DNA of 8,291 nucleotides from positions 1 to 8,291 of the forward strand of contig JAFLRS010000078.1 of the NCBI GenBank assembly GCA_022511355.1, given 5' to 3'. Source of the stretch: Alistipes sp. (lineage in GTDB: Bacteria > Bacteroidota > Bacteroidia > Bacteroidales > Rikenellaceae). Below, one piece after another: positions 1 to 7,500 of this stretch (its first letter is position 1; every line of letters begins with the position of its first letter). The position numbers and the translations under genes were made by a program. The notes below the pieces were generated by a model. It was given only the letters and a program-made list of their open reading frames with translations, did no database searches and was not told the DNA's origin.

Positions 1-43
1 CAGTTTCTCGCGTATCAGCGATATCGTGGAGACGGAGGAGTAG
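1..43 (+). CDS. C-terminal end of a long-chain acyl-CoA synthetase (AMP-forming), ending at an in-frame amber codon
   Basis: Only the last 13 codons lie in the window (frame from base 2, SFSRISDIVETEE), ending at TAG 41-43. The frame continues past the TAG as FEKTPTHKIKRFLYGNNK. As I recall the family, this is the usual C-terminus of Bacteroidetes AMP-forming fatty-acid-CoA ligases, which activate fatty acids by adenylation and then thioesterification. The identification rests on this short tail and is moderate. If translation stops at 43, the enzyme loses the A10-type segment (TPTHKIKR), whose lysine normally serves the adenylation step. The gene converges on prfB, and a shared terminator follows the downstream TAA. 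Confidence 0.55.
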   Translation, partial: SFSRISDIVETEE

Positions 44-100
44 TTCGAAAAGACCCCGACACACAAAATCAAACGATTCCTGTACGGAAACAACAAATAA
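44..100 (+). other. In-frame continuation after the amber codon: conserved ligase tail
   Basis: These 18 sense codons plus TAA (98-100) read FEKTPTHKIKRFLYGNNK in the same frame as the preceding coding sequence. They carry the lysine-rich A10-like motif of adenylate-forming enzymes. The TAA lies two bases before the A-tract of the terminator, as expected for the original gene end. The segment is therefore either the recently disconnected tail of the gene, a readthrough extension, or the result of a one-base error at 41. Confidence 0.5.
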
Positions 101-102
101 CA

Positions 103-131
103 AAAAATCCCGTCTTCGTGACGGGATTTTT
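103..131. terminator. Bidirectional Rho-independent terminator between convergent genes
   Basis: A 7-bp stem, TCCCGTC (108-114) with GACGGGA (120-126), encloses a TTCGT loop. A-runs (102-107) and T-runs (127-131) flank it and extend the pairing. Each strand therefore reads as hairpin plus U-tract. It should end both the plus-strand ligase transcript and the minus-strand cysS-prfB transcript. Confidence 0.9.
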
Positions 132-150
132 CTTTTGCGGACCGATTCTC

Positions 151-1260
151 CTATTTTCCGCCGAACTCCATAAGGTAAGCCTTGATGAAACGGTCGATAT
201 CTCCGTCCATTACGGCATCCACATCCGAGGTCTGTTCGCCGGTGCGATGGTCTTTCACGCGGCGGTCGTCGAAGACATACGAGCGAATCTGCGAACCCCA
301 TTCTATGCGTTTTTTCGTGGCTTCCAGAGCCTGTTGGGTAGCCATCCGCTTGTCCAATTCCCGCTGATAGAGTTTCGATTTAAGAATACGCATAGCATTC
401 TCGCGGTTCATGAGCTGCGAACGGGTCTCCGTATTCTCTATAAGAAATTCGACCGGTTCTCCCGTATCGGTATCCTTGCCGTGGTACCGCAGACGCACGC
501 CCGTCTCCACCTTATTGACATTCTGACCGCCGGCCCCGCTCGAACGGTATGTATCCCACTCTATATCCGACGGATTGATTACGATCTCTATCGAATCATC
601 GACAGCGGGGGAGACGAATACCGACACGAATGTAGTCTGACGCTTGTTGTTGGCGTTGAACGGCGAGAGCCGCACCATGCGATGCACGCCGTTTTCGCTT
701 TTCAGATAACCGTAGGCATATTCGCCTTCGAATTCGATGGTACACGATTTTACGCCCACTTCGTCGCCGGCCTGATAATCGAGAATCTTCACCTTGTAAC
801 CGTGAGCCTCGCCCCAGCGGGTATACATTCTGAGCAGCATATCGGCCCAGTCGAGAGCTTCGGTGCCGCCGGCGCCGGCATTGATGTCCATTATCGCGCC
901 GAGACGGTCTTCGTCGTTGCGCAGCATATTGCGAAGCTCGAGTTTTTCGACGGCCTCGACCGTTTCGGCATAAAGGTCATCCAACTCCTGCTCCGACGAT
1001 ACGCCCTCGCGCACGAAGTCGGGCATCAGCTGCAAATCCTCGGCGAGTTTCGACACGCGGTCGAAATCGACGACCCAGCTCTTTATAGAGGCCACTTTGC
1101 GCAGTTGATTCTCCGCCTTCTCGCGATCGTTCCAGAAGTCGGGTTCGAGCGTCTTCTCCTCTTCGTTTTGAAGCTGTATGCGCAAACCTTCGATATCGAG
1201 GAATCGCTCGAGGTCGTCACGCCGTTTTACGGCATCTTTTATCTGTTCGGCAAGTATCAT
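151..1260 (-). CDS. prfB: Peptide chain release factor 2 (RF2)
   Basis: RF2 recognises UGA and UAA in the ribosomal A site and triggers hydrolysis of the finished peptide. The 369-residue product has the full family layout. There is an N-terminal helical domain (about 1-115). The stop-recognition loop carries the RF2-type SPF tripeptide (residues 199-201), in place of the PxT of RF1. The peptidyl-hydrolase motif GAGGQ follows, with GGQ at 244-246. Ser240 sits where E. coli RF2 has Thr/Ala246. The C-terminal domain contains WGSQIRSYV (321-329). The start ATG is 9 bp after the cysS stop and has no clear Shine-Dalgarno, so co-transcription with cysS is likely. The gene is a single open frame: residues 19-24 (RFLDIE) lie where many bacteria carry the CTT-TGA-C programmed frameshift, and no stop is present. 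Its own stop is TAG, which is an RF1 codon, so RF2 cannot autoregulate at it. Confidence 0.97.
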   Translation of the reverse strand: MILAEQIKDAVKRRDDLERFLDIEGLRIQLQNEEEKTLEPDFWNDREKAENQLRKVASIKSWVVDFDRVSKLAEDLQLMPDFVREGVSSEQELDDLYAETVEAVEKLELRNMLRNDEDRLGAIMDINAGAGGTEALDWADMLLRMYTRWGEAHGYKVKILDYQAGDEVGVKSCTIEFEGEYAYGYLKSENGVHRMVRLSPFNANNKRQTTFVSVFVSPAVDDSIEIVINPSDIEWDTYRSSGAGGQNVNKVETGVRLRYHGKDTDTGEPVEFLIENTETRSQLMNRENAMRILKSKLYQRELDKRMATQQALEATKKRIEWGSQIRSYVFDDRRVKDHRTGEQTSDVDAVMDGDIDRFIKAYLMEFGGK

Positions 1261-1269
1261 GCAGGCGGA

Positions 1270-2742
1270 TTATTCTATTTCCCAGTCGCAGCCGTCTTTG
1301 CGGTCCTTGACGCGTATGCCTATCGCCGTAAGTTCGTCGCGAATACGGTCGGATGTGGCCCAATCCTTGTCGGCTTTGGCTTTCATTCGCATGGACAGCA
1401 GCATCTCCACAAGGGGTGACACCATATCCTTGCCGCCGGCCGAAGCGGCCTTTTCGTCACGCAGACCGAGAATTTCGAACGCCCATCGTTCGACTACGGC
1501 TTTCAACTTCGCCAACTCCTCGGCAGTCGCGCTTTGCTGACCCTCCACGAGTTGATTGAATATGCGCACATAGTCGAAAAGCACCGATATTACGGCAGCC
1601 GAATTGAGGTCATCGGCCATAGCCTCCTCGCAACGTGCATCGAGTTCGTCTGCCGACACCGTCGATTTGTCGGCCGGTTTGGCCTTGCCGAGAGCCTCGA
1701 TTCCTTTCATCAGACGATCGAGTCCCTTTTCAGCAGCTTTCAGAGCGTCGTTCGAGAAGTCGAGCGTCGAGCGATAGTGGGCCTGCAGAATGAAAAAGCG
1801 GACCGTCATGGGCGAATATGCCTGTTCGAGCAGAGGATGAGTGCCGTTGAACAACTCTTCGAGCGTTATGAAGTTGCCGAGCGACTTGCCCATCTTGCGG
1901 CCGTTTATGGTAATCATATTGTTATGAACCCAATATTTGGCGGAGTCGTGGCCTAAAGCCGACGACGACTGTGCGATTTCGCATTCATGATGCGGGAACA
2001 TGAGGTCCATGCCGCCGCCGTGAATATCGAATCGCTCTCCGAGATACTTCGTACTCATAGCCGAGCATTCCATATGCCATCCGGGGAAACCGTCGCTCCA
2101 GGGCGAGGGCCAGCGCATGATGTGTTCGGGCGAGGCTTTTTTCCAGAGGGCGAAGTCGTAAGAGTGGCGTTTGTCGCTCTGACCGTCGAGTTCGCGGGTG
2201 TCGGTCACAATGTCGTCGAGATTGCGGCCCGACAGCACTCCGTAATGATGGCGGGCATTGTAATGTTCGACATCGAAGTATACGGAGCCGTTCGATTCAT
2301 AGGCATCGCCGCTCTCTAATATCTTCTTTATGAACTCAATCTGCTCGATTATATGACCCGATGCATGAGGTTCGATAGAGGGGGACTGCACATTGAGCTG
2401 AGCCATTGCACTGCGATAACGCTCGGTGTAATAGTGTGCCACCTCCATAGGTTCGAGCTGCTCGAGACGGGCCTTTTTTGCGATTTTGTCCTCGCCTTCG
2501 TCGGCATCGTGTTCGAGGTGTCCGACATCGGTAATATTGCGGACATAGCGGACTTTATAGCCTTCGGCCTTGAGGTATCGGAACAGCAGGTCGAAGGTTA
2601 TGGCCGGACGCGCATGTCCCAAATGCGGATCTCCGTAGACGGTGGGGCCGCATACATACATTCCTACGCGCGGAGGGTTGATAGGTTCGAACTCCTCCTT
2701 CTTTCGCGACAGGGTATTGTAGAGTTGAAGTTTAGCTTTCAT
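1270..2742 (-). CDS. cysS: Cysteinyl-tRNA synthetase
   Basis: Cytoplasmic class I aminoacyl-tRNA synthetase that charges tRNA-Cys with cysteine using ATP. The 490-residue product has a Rossmann catalytic domain with HIGH-type motif HLGH (40-43) in GPTVYGDPHLGHARP. The KMSKS-type loop is KMGKS (283-287), a variant I recall from Bacteroidetes CysRS. The zinc ligands that select cysteine are all present: Cys31, Cys226 (WHMEC), His251 and Glu255 (HHECE). The C-terminal DALR-type anticodon-binding helices span about 315-460 and a short tail ends in DGCDWEIE. It starts at ATG 2742, 19 bp downstream of the -7 box of a consensus promoter, and forms a tight two-gene operon with prfB downstream. Nothing is truncated or missing. 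Confidence 0.97.
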   Translation of the reverse strand: MKAKLQLYNTLSRKKEEFEPINPPRVGMYVCGPTVYGDPHLGHARPAITFDLLFRYLKAEGYKVRYVRNITDVGHLEHDADEGEDKIAKKARLEQLEPMEVAHYYTERYRSAMAQLNVQSPSIEPHASGHIIEQIEFIKKILESGDAYESNGSVYFDVEHYNARHHYGVLSGRNLDDIVTDTRELDGQSDKRHSYDFALWKKASPEHIMRWPSPWSDGFPGWHMECSAMSTKYLGERFDIHGGGMDLMFPHHECEIAQSSSALGHDSAKYWVHNNMITINGRKMGKSLGNFITLEELFNGTHPLLEQAYSPMTVRFFILQAHYRSTLDFSNDALKAAEKGLDRLMKGIEALGKAKPADKSTVSADELDARCEEAMADDLNSAAVISVLFDYVRIFNQLVEGQQSATAEELAKLKAVVERWAFEILGLRDEKAASAGGKDMVSPLVEMLLSMRMKAKADKDWATSDRIRDELTAIGIRVKDRKDGCDWEIE

Positions 2743-2761
2743 GCGATGAAATATTTTCGCA

Positions 2762-2792
2762 CAAAAATAACAAATTTTCGGCTAAAATCAAA
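2762..2792 (-). promoter_or_regulatory. Bacteroides-type promoter for cysS-prfB
   Basis: On the minus strand, TTTG (2789-2792) is followed after exactly 19 nt by TATTTTTG (2762-2769). This is a full match to the Bacteroidetes primary-sigma consensus TTTG-N19-TAnnTTTG. Transcription should start near 2755, giving a leader of roughly 12 nt before the cysS ATG at 2742. Confidence 0.85.
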
Positions 2793-2811
2793 GCCGGACA
2801 TAGATTCCGGC
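2793..2811 (-). other. Small perfect hairpin just upstream of the cysS promoter
   Basis: GCCGGA (2793-2798) and TCCGGC (2806-2811) form a 6-bp stem with a 7-nt loop. On the minus strand it is followed by TTTGATTTT. It abuts the -33 box of the cysS promoter. It could be a backup terminator for the upstream lipoprotein transcript or a protein-binding site; the sequence does not decide. Confidence 0.4.
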
Positions 2812-2846
2812 CGTTACGTTCGCAAAAACAGCTGATTACCGTTATC

Positions 2847-2878
2847 AAAAAAAGGCGGATGGCAAAAAGCCGTCCGCC
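2847..2878 (-). terminator. Rho-independent terminator of the LRR lipoprotein gene
   Basis: The minus strand reads GGCGGACGGC, TTTTT loop, GCCATCCGCC (2878-2854), then seven T (2853-2847). The 10-bp GC-rich stem has one C-A mismatch in this direction (a G-U pair in the other). It lies 23 bp beyond the LRR gene stop and ahead of the cysS promoter, which separates the two transcription units. The plus strand lacks a long T-tract after the stem. Confidence 0.88.
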
Positions 2879-2901
2879 TTAAACCGCAGTTTATAAATGC
2901 G

Positions 2902-4142
2902 TTAGTCCACTTCAACTATATTTGTGGTTTCGGGAATAAATCCCGTACTGCGATCTTCGGTAATGCCGTTGAGCGTCCAGCCTCTTTTTATATACAACGT
3001 CTTGAGGGTATCCATAAAACAGCACGTGAGCGGATAATAGTAGCCTGACTCGGGATTGCCCATGTTCGTTTTCGAAACATCCAACGTCTCGAGCAGATTC
3101 TCGCTGCAATCCAGACACTCAAGCGCGGTATTGTGTTCGAGACTGAGCGTCGTGAGCTTATTGCGGGCACAGCCCAGATCGACAAGCTCCGTGTTGCTGT
3201 CCACATTCAACTCCGTGAGTTTGTTGTCGTTGCAATACAAATTCATAAGCAGGGTATTGTTGCTGACATCAAGGGTCGCTATTTGATTGCCGTCGCAATA
3301 CAGACTTTCAAGCAGAGGATTGTTGCTGACATTCAGCGAGGTCATCTCATTGTAACTGCAGGAGAACGTCTGCAGGTTGGGATTGCCGCTCAAGTCGATG
3401 GAGGTTATCTTGGTGTTGTCTATGAACAGATATTCCAACAGCGTATTATGGCTCAAATCGAGGTCTGCTATGTCATTATTGTTGATGAACAGGAAATTGA
3501 GTTTCTCATTTTTGCTGACATCCAAATTGGTGATTTTAAGATCCGCGCAACTCAAAGATGCCAATTCGGTATTGTTGCCGAGGTTGAGTTCGGTGAGCGG
3601 ATTGCGCTCGCATCCCACAAGCTCGAGCAGAAGATTGTTATCGAGAACTAAAGCAGAGAGTTGATTGCCGTCGCAAAACAATGTATCCAACAGCACATTG
3701 GCACTCAAGTCGAGTTCGGTCAACAGATTGTTGTCGCAGTAGAGTTGCGTCAGTTTCGTGTTGCCGCTCAAATCGATTGTCGAAACGGAGTTGTAACCGA
3801 ATGTCAGCGATATCAGTTCGGTAAAGTACTGTATACCTTCCAATGACTTGATATGAGTGCTTTCATCCTCATGATTGTCAAAATTATACAAGTATATCGT
3901 ATGTACGTTTTCGATCTCTTTTTTCGACAATGCGCCGTCTTTGTCGGCGTCGAAGTTTTCAAGTACATATTCGCGGAAAATGGGGTCGGGAAATGCAGCG
4001 GGCATATCCTCCGCAGATACCACTATTACATCCAATTCATCTCCGTCTTCTCCATTGGGGGGGGGGGAGTTTTCGAACCGTTCCGACAGCCTGCAAAGGC
4101 TGCAACACCGCACAAGGCCAAAATCAAAGCATACTTTTTCAT
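2902..4142 (-). CDS. Leucine-rich-repeat surface lipoprotein with EF-hand loop, frameshifted at a poly-C tract
   Basis: Function unknown; the layout suggests a surface or periplasmic binding lipoprotein. The start is taken at ATG 4142 because it opens a type II signal peptide, MKKYALILALCGVAAFAGC, with lipidated Cys19. A short linker RNGSKTPPPP follows. At the run of 11 C (4067-4057) the frame breaks: as written it yields only a 38-residue peptide ending at 4026. The other frame continues with an acidic linker (NGEDGDELD), an EF-hand calcium loop DADKDGALSKKE (3951-3916), twelve 21-residue LRRs (3816-3061), and a C-terminal cap ending ...NIVEVD. Twelve or nine C would give one protein of 413 or 412 residues. 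A GTG start at 4113 would keep the LRR frame but cuts into the signal peptide, so I reject it. The region is monocistronic, with its own promoter and terminator. The frame break could be phase variation, a decayed gene or an assembly error. Confidence 0.8.
3061..3816 (-). repeat. Twelve tandem 63-bp units encoding 21-residue leucine-rich repeats
   Basis: Twelve consecutive units of exactly 21 codons follow the pattern LxxLxCxxNxLTxLDLSxNTx, for example LTQLYCDNNLLTELDLSANVL-like units. Nine of the twelve have Cys at position 6, forming a cysteine ladder; units 1, 6 and 7 have Phe or Ile there. Spacing has no insertions. The units are diverged at the DNA level but could still support recombinational gain or loss of repeats. 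Confidence 0.9.
4057..4067. repeat. Homopolymer of 11 G/C at the frame junction of the lipoprotein gene
   Basis: Eleven G on the plus strand (C on the coding strand) lie between the lipoprotein signal sequence and the EF-hand/LRR region. They encode part of a proline run. Changing the tract to 12 or 9 puts the two frames in register; 10 or 11 gives early stops. Tracts of this length are prone to slippage in cells and to miscalling in sequencing. Confidence 0.95.
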
Positions 4143-4334
4143 AACGTATAAAAATAAAAAGTTAATAAAATTTACCCCGGCACCAATAGCAAACAAACGC
4201 GAACAATCCGCATTATCCACAGATGAGGCCTTGGCGTATACCCAAAAGAAAGATAGTGCAAGAATGCCCGCGCCGATAACGACACGAGCATTAACTTTGC
4301 CACTTTTCTTTTCGGTAAAACCGCCAAGTTTCAT
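4143..4334 (-). CDS. Possible small membrane-protein frame upstream of and in frame with the lipoprotein start
   Basis: ATG 4334 opens 64 stop-free codons running directly into the lipoprotein ATG at 4142. The product starts MKLGGFTEKKSGKVNARVV and has a hydrophobic segment (about residues 18-33, VVIGAGILALSFFWVY). A second hydrophobic stretch (GAGVNFINFLFLYV) merges into the signal peptide. I do not recognise it. It has a promoter match at 4400-4431 but no strong ribosome site, and it overlaps the proposed lipoprotein promoter. It may be a real N-terminal extension, the remnant of a small gene whose stop was lost, or a chance open frame. Confidence 0.25.
4167..4197 (-). promoter_or_regulatory. 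Proximal Bacteroides-type promoter for the LRR lipoprotein
   Basis: On the minus strand, TTTG (4194-4197) is followed after 19 nt by TAAATTTT (4167-4174). This matches TTTG-N19-TAnnTTTG at all but the last base. The expected start near 4160 would leave a leader of about 18 nt before ATG 4142, which supports that ATG as the lipoprotein start. Confidence 0.6.
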
Positions 4335-4358
4335 CTGAAAGAGAGTAAAGTTAATGCT
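4287..4358. repeat. Perfect 12-bp inverted repeat with 48-bp spacer
   Basis: AGCATTAACTTT (4287-4298) and its exact reverse complement AAAGTTAATGCT (4347-4358) flank 48 bp. The spacer contains the candidate ATG at 4332-4334 on the minus strand. The match does not extend beyond 12 bp on either side. In minus-strand RNA it could pair as a long-looped hairpin around that start codon. It could also be a paired protein-binding site. Confidence 0.7.
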
Positions 4359-4377
4359 TTGTTTCAGTATGTCTGCC

Positions 4378-4392
4378 GTACAATGCCTGTAC
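4378..4392. promoter_or_regulatory. Small inverted repeat at a predicted transcription start
   Basis: GTACA-ATGCC-TGTAC is a 5-bp perfect inverted repeat with a 5-bp centre. It sits immediately downstream of the minus-strand promoter match at 4400-4431, about where RNA would begin. It could be an operator or a 5' end hairpin; no regulator gene is in view. Confidence 0.35.
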
Positions 4393-4399
4393 AACATGA

Positions 4400-4431
4400 C
4401 AAAGATAAACAATTTTTGTTCAACGTCCAAA
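4400..4431 (-). promoter_or_regulatory. Distal Bacteroides-type promoter reading toward the LRR lipoprotein
   Basis: On the minus strand, TTTG (4428-4431) is followed after 20 nt by TATCTTTG (4400-4407), a perfect TAnnTTTG box. Transcription would start near 4393, giving a leader of about 250 nt before the lipoprotein ATG, or about 60 nt before the candidate ATG at 4334. Confidence 0.55.
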
Positions 4432-4490
4432 TATATTGCACCTAATCATCCCTCATACAGACCGTTTTAGACGATAATCGGACAATAAAT

Positions 4491-4521
4491 TTCGAAAATT
4501 GCCGTTAAATAACTATCTTTG
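4491..4521 (+). promoter_or_regulatory. Bacteroides-type promoter for the DUF2723-namZ pair
   Basis: TATCTTTG (4514-4521) is a perfect TAnnTTTG box. Exactly 19 nt upstream is TTCG (4491-4494), three of four bases of the TTTG element, lying within the palindrome TTTCGAAA (4490-4497). The start near 4528 gives a leader of about 22 nt before ATG 4550. This intergenic region (4143-4549) also holds the divergent lipoprotein promoters. Confidence 0.7.
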
Positions 4522-4549
4522 CCGATATTTGGCAAGAACCTTTTGATTT

Positions 4550-7500
4550 ATGAATTTCAAACGCTGGGACAATATTACCGGCTGGGCGGTGTTCGCCGTG
4601 GCTGCCGTAACCTATCTGCTCACGATGGAGCCTACCGCAAGTTTCTGGGATTGCTCCGAATTTATCGCTACCTCCTACAAACTCGAAGTGGGGCATCCTC
4701 CCGGGGCACCGCTGTTCATGATGCTCGCCCGTCTGGCTACGCTGCTGGCACCCTCCACCGAGTATGTGCCGGTTATGGTCAATGCCATGAACGGCATCTT
4801 CAGCGCCCTCTGCATTCTGTTCATGTTCTGGACCATAACGCACCTCGGACGCAGACTCTGCATACGCAACCGCGGAGAACTCTCCACGGCCGACGGCATT
4901 GCAGTACTCGGTGCCGGTGCGGTCGGTGCGCTGGCCTACACCTTTACCGATACTTTCTGGTTCTCGGCTTACGAAGGCGAGGTCTACGCACTATCTTCGA
5001 TGTTTACGGCGTTGGTCGTATGGCTTATGCTCAAATGGGAGGAGCAGGCCGATTCTCCGCACGCCGTGCGATGGATTCTGCTGGTAGCCTATCTGATGGG
5101 ACTGTCGATAGGAGTACACCTGCTCAACCTTCTGACAATCCCCGCATTGGTGTTCATATACTATTTCCGCAAGACTCCGCGCGCGACATTGAAAGGCTGC
5201 GTAATAGCGACTCTCGTTTCGGGAGCGATTCTCTTCGTGGTGAACGGACTTATAATACCGTATACGGTCTATTTCGGAGCAATGACGGATTTGTTCTTCG
5301 TCAATATTCTGCATCTGCCCGTCAATTCGGGAATGGTATTCTATGTCTTTGCGCTCTTCGCCCTGTGCGGATTCGGAGTATGGTTTACGCATAAAAAAGG
5401 GTATGTACTCGCCAATCTTATAATCATGTCGGTAACCTTGATGCTGCTCGGATTCTCGACCTACGCATCCATGACGATACGTGCGGCCGTCAATCCCCCC
5501 ATGAACAGCAACAATCCCGACAATCCGCACGCACTGCTGGCCGTTCTGAACCGCGACCAGTACGGAAACAAGCCTCTTTTATACGGCTCTTATTACTCGG
5601 CCCGCAAGGCGATAAACGGTATGCAGTATGACGATTTGTACTGGTACAACAGCGATTCGGGACGCTACGAGAAGGGAACGCGGCTCACCGGCTACACCGT
5701 TCCTTCGGAGCTTATGCACTTCTTCCCCCGTATGTGGGATATGCACAAAAGCGAACGCGACTACAAGACATGGGCGGCATACCGCACCAAAACAGAGGTT
5801 CTGCGCGACGACAACGGCGAAGTCATAAGGGATGCCGACGGACGGCCCGTCCGCGGCAAGGTGACCGATTACGGCAAGCGGGTGCGGTTCGGCTATGGCG
5901 ACGGCACATACGACACTGTGGTAGAGCCTACTTTCCTCGAAAATCTCAACTATTTCTTCAACTATCAGTTGAGCTATATGTATCTGAGATATTTCCTTTG
6001 GAATTTCGTGGGTCGTCAGGACGACATCCAGCCTTTGGGTACGACAATCACCAACGGAAACTGGCTTTCGGGCATAAAAGTCATCGACGAAGCCTATCTC
6101 GGTCCCCAGAGCAATCTGCCGCGCGAAATGGCCGACAACCGCGCAAGAAACACCTATTATTTCCTGCCGTTCATATTGGGACTGATAGGTTTGATATATC
6201 AGCTCAACCGCGACCAGCGCAACTTTGCGGTAGTTTTGTGGATGTTCATAATGATGGGTGTCGCACTTGTCGTATATTTCAACTCGTCGCCCGCCGAAGT
6301 CCGCGAACGCGACTATGTATATGCCGGTTCGTTCTACGCCTATTGCATCTGGATAGGATTCGGAGTACTTGCCGTCAAGGAACTTCTGACGTTGGCCATG
6401 CGCAAACATCAGTCGGCTGCGGCCGCCATAGCGACGGTTTTGTGCCTTTCGGTGCCGGCCGTTCTGTGCGCCGAAAACTGGGATGACCACGACCGTTCGG
6501 GACGCACGATGGCGCACGATGTCGGCTGGAACTATCTGCAGTCGGCTCTGCCCAACTCCATAATTATAAATTACGGCGACAACGACACGTTCCCGTTGTG
6601 GCTCAATCAGGAGGTGGACGGGGTTCGTCCCGATATCCGAATCATGAATTCGAGCTATCTGGGAGGAGAGTGGTATATCGACCAGATGAAAACCGCCGCC
6701 AATGATGCAGCAGGAGTGCCTCTGTCGTTCGACCGCGAGAAATACTGGTACGTAAACGAGTCGTATCCCGTCTATGACAGAGTGGACAGGACCGTGGATA
6801 TACAAGAGGTTATCGACTTCGTGAAGAGCGAAGACCCGCGTTCGAAACTTACGATGGGCGACGGTTCGCTCAACGATTTCGTTCCCGCAAAACGCATCGC
6901 TCTGCCCGTAAACAAGGACAACGCCGTAGCGGCGGGCATTGTTCGCAAGGACGAACGCCATCTAATGGTCGATACGGTCTACATCGACATCCGCAAGAAC
7001 TCCCTCGAGCGTTCCGACATGATGATACTCGATATGCTTGCCAATTTCGACTGGAAACGCCCGATAGCATTCACGCAGGTATATGTGCTTCAGGATTTGG
7101 GTCTGCTCGACTATCTTCAGTTCGACGGATATACATATCGGTTGGTGCCCATTCTCACGCCCTACAAATCGTCGTGGGAGATCGGCCGCATCGACCCCGA
7201 TTACGTGGTGCCGCTGCTCGAGAACACGTTCCGTTACGGCAATCTGGCCGACCCGAAGGTCTATGTCGATTACTTTACGCAATATAATCTGGCTGTCGGC
7301 CGCACACGCGAGACTTTCGCACGCGTAGCCAAGGAGTTGATTCGTCGCGGCGACGATGCCAAAGCGTTGGAGCTGCTCGACCGCGGACTCGAGGTTCTGC
7401 CCATAAATCAGATTCGATTCTCCGACGCCAATACATACCCGTTCCTCGAAGCCTATTACGCTCTGGGCGAGTTCGAAAAGGGCGACGCACTGTTCTATGC

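Noticed and set aside
41..43. UAG recoded as a sense codon throughout the genome
   Set aside because: prfB terminates at TAG in a natural C-terminal position just before a terminator, so UAG acts as a stop here. No suppressor tRNA is visible.
118..1419. 433-codon plus-strand open frame opposite prfB
   Set aside because: It lies antisense to a complete, motif-bearing RF2 gene, runs into cysS, begins inside the terminator and has no recognisable domain. It is a shadow of codon bias.
3133..3651. 172-codon plus-strand repeat-containing frame
   Set aside because: Its periodicity is the reverse reading of the LRR units, not an independent repeat protein.
2902..4113. LRR protein starting at GTG 4113
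   Set aside because: This start lies inside the signal-peptide code in another frame and gives an Arg/Cys-rich N-terminus with no export signal. The frame-corrected lipoprotein from 4142 explains the data better.
4287..4358. Invertible promoter flanked by inverted repeats
   Set aside because: The 48-bp spacer holds no promoter match and no invertase gene is in the window. Kept only as an inverted repeat of unknown role.
5579..6961. 460-codon minus-strand open frame opposite the DUF2723 gene
   Set aside because: Fully antisense to an intact conserved membrane protein. The product is low in family features and has no promoter.
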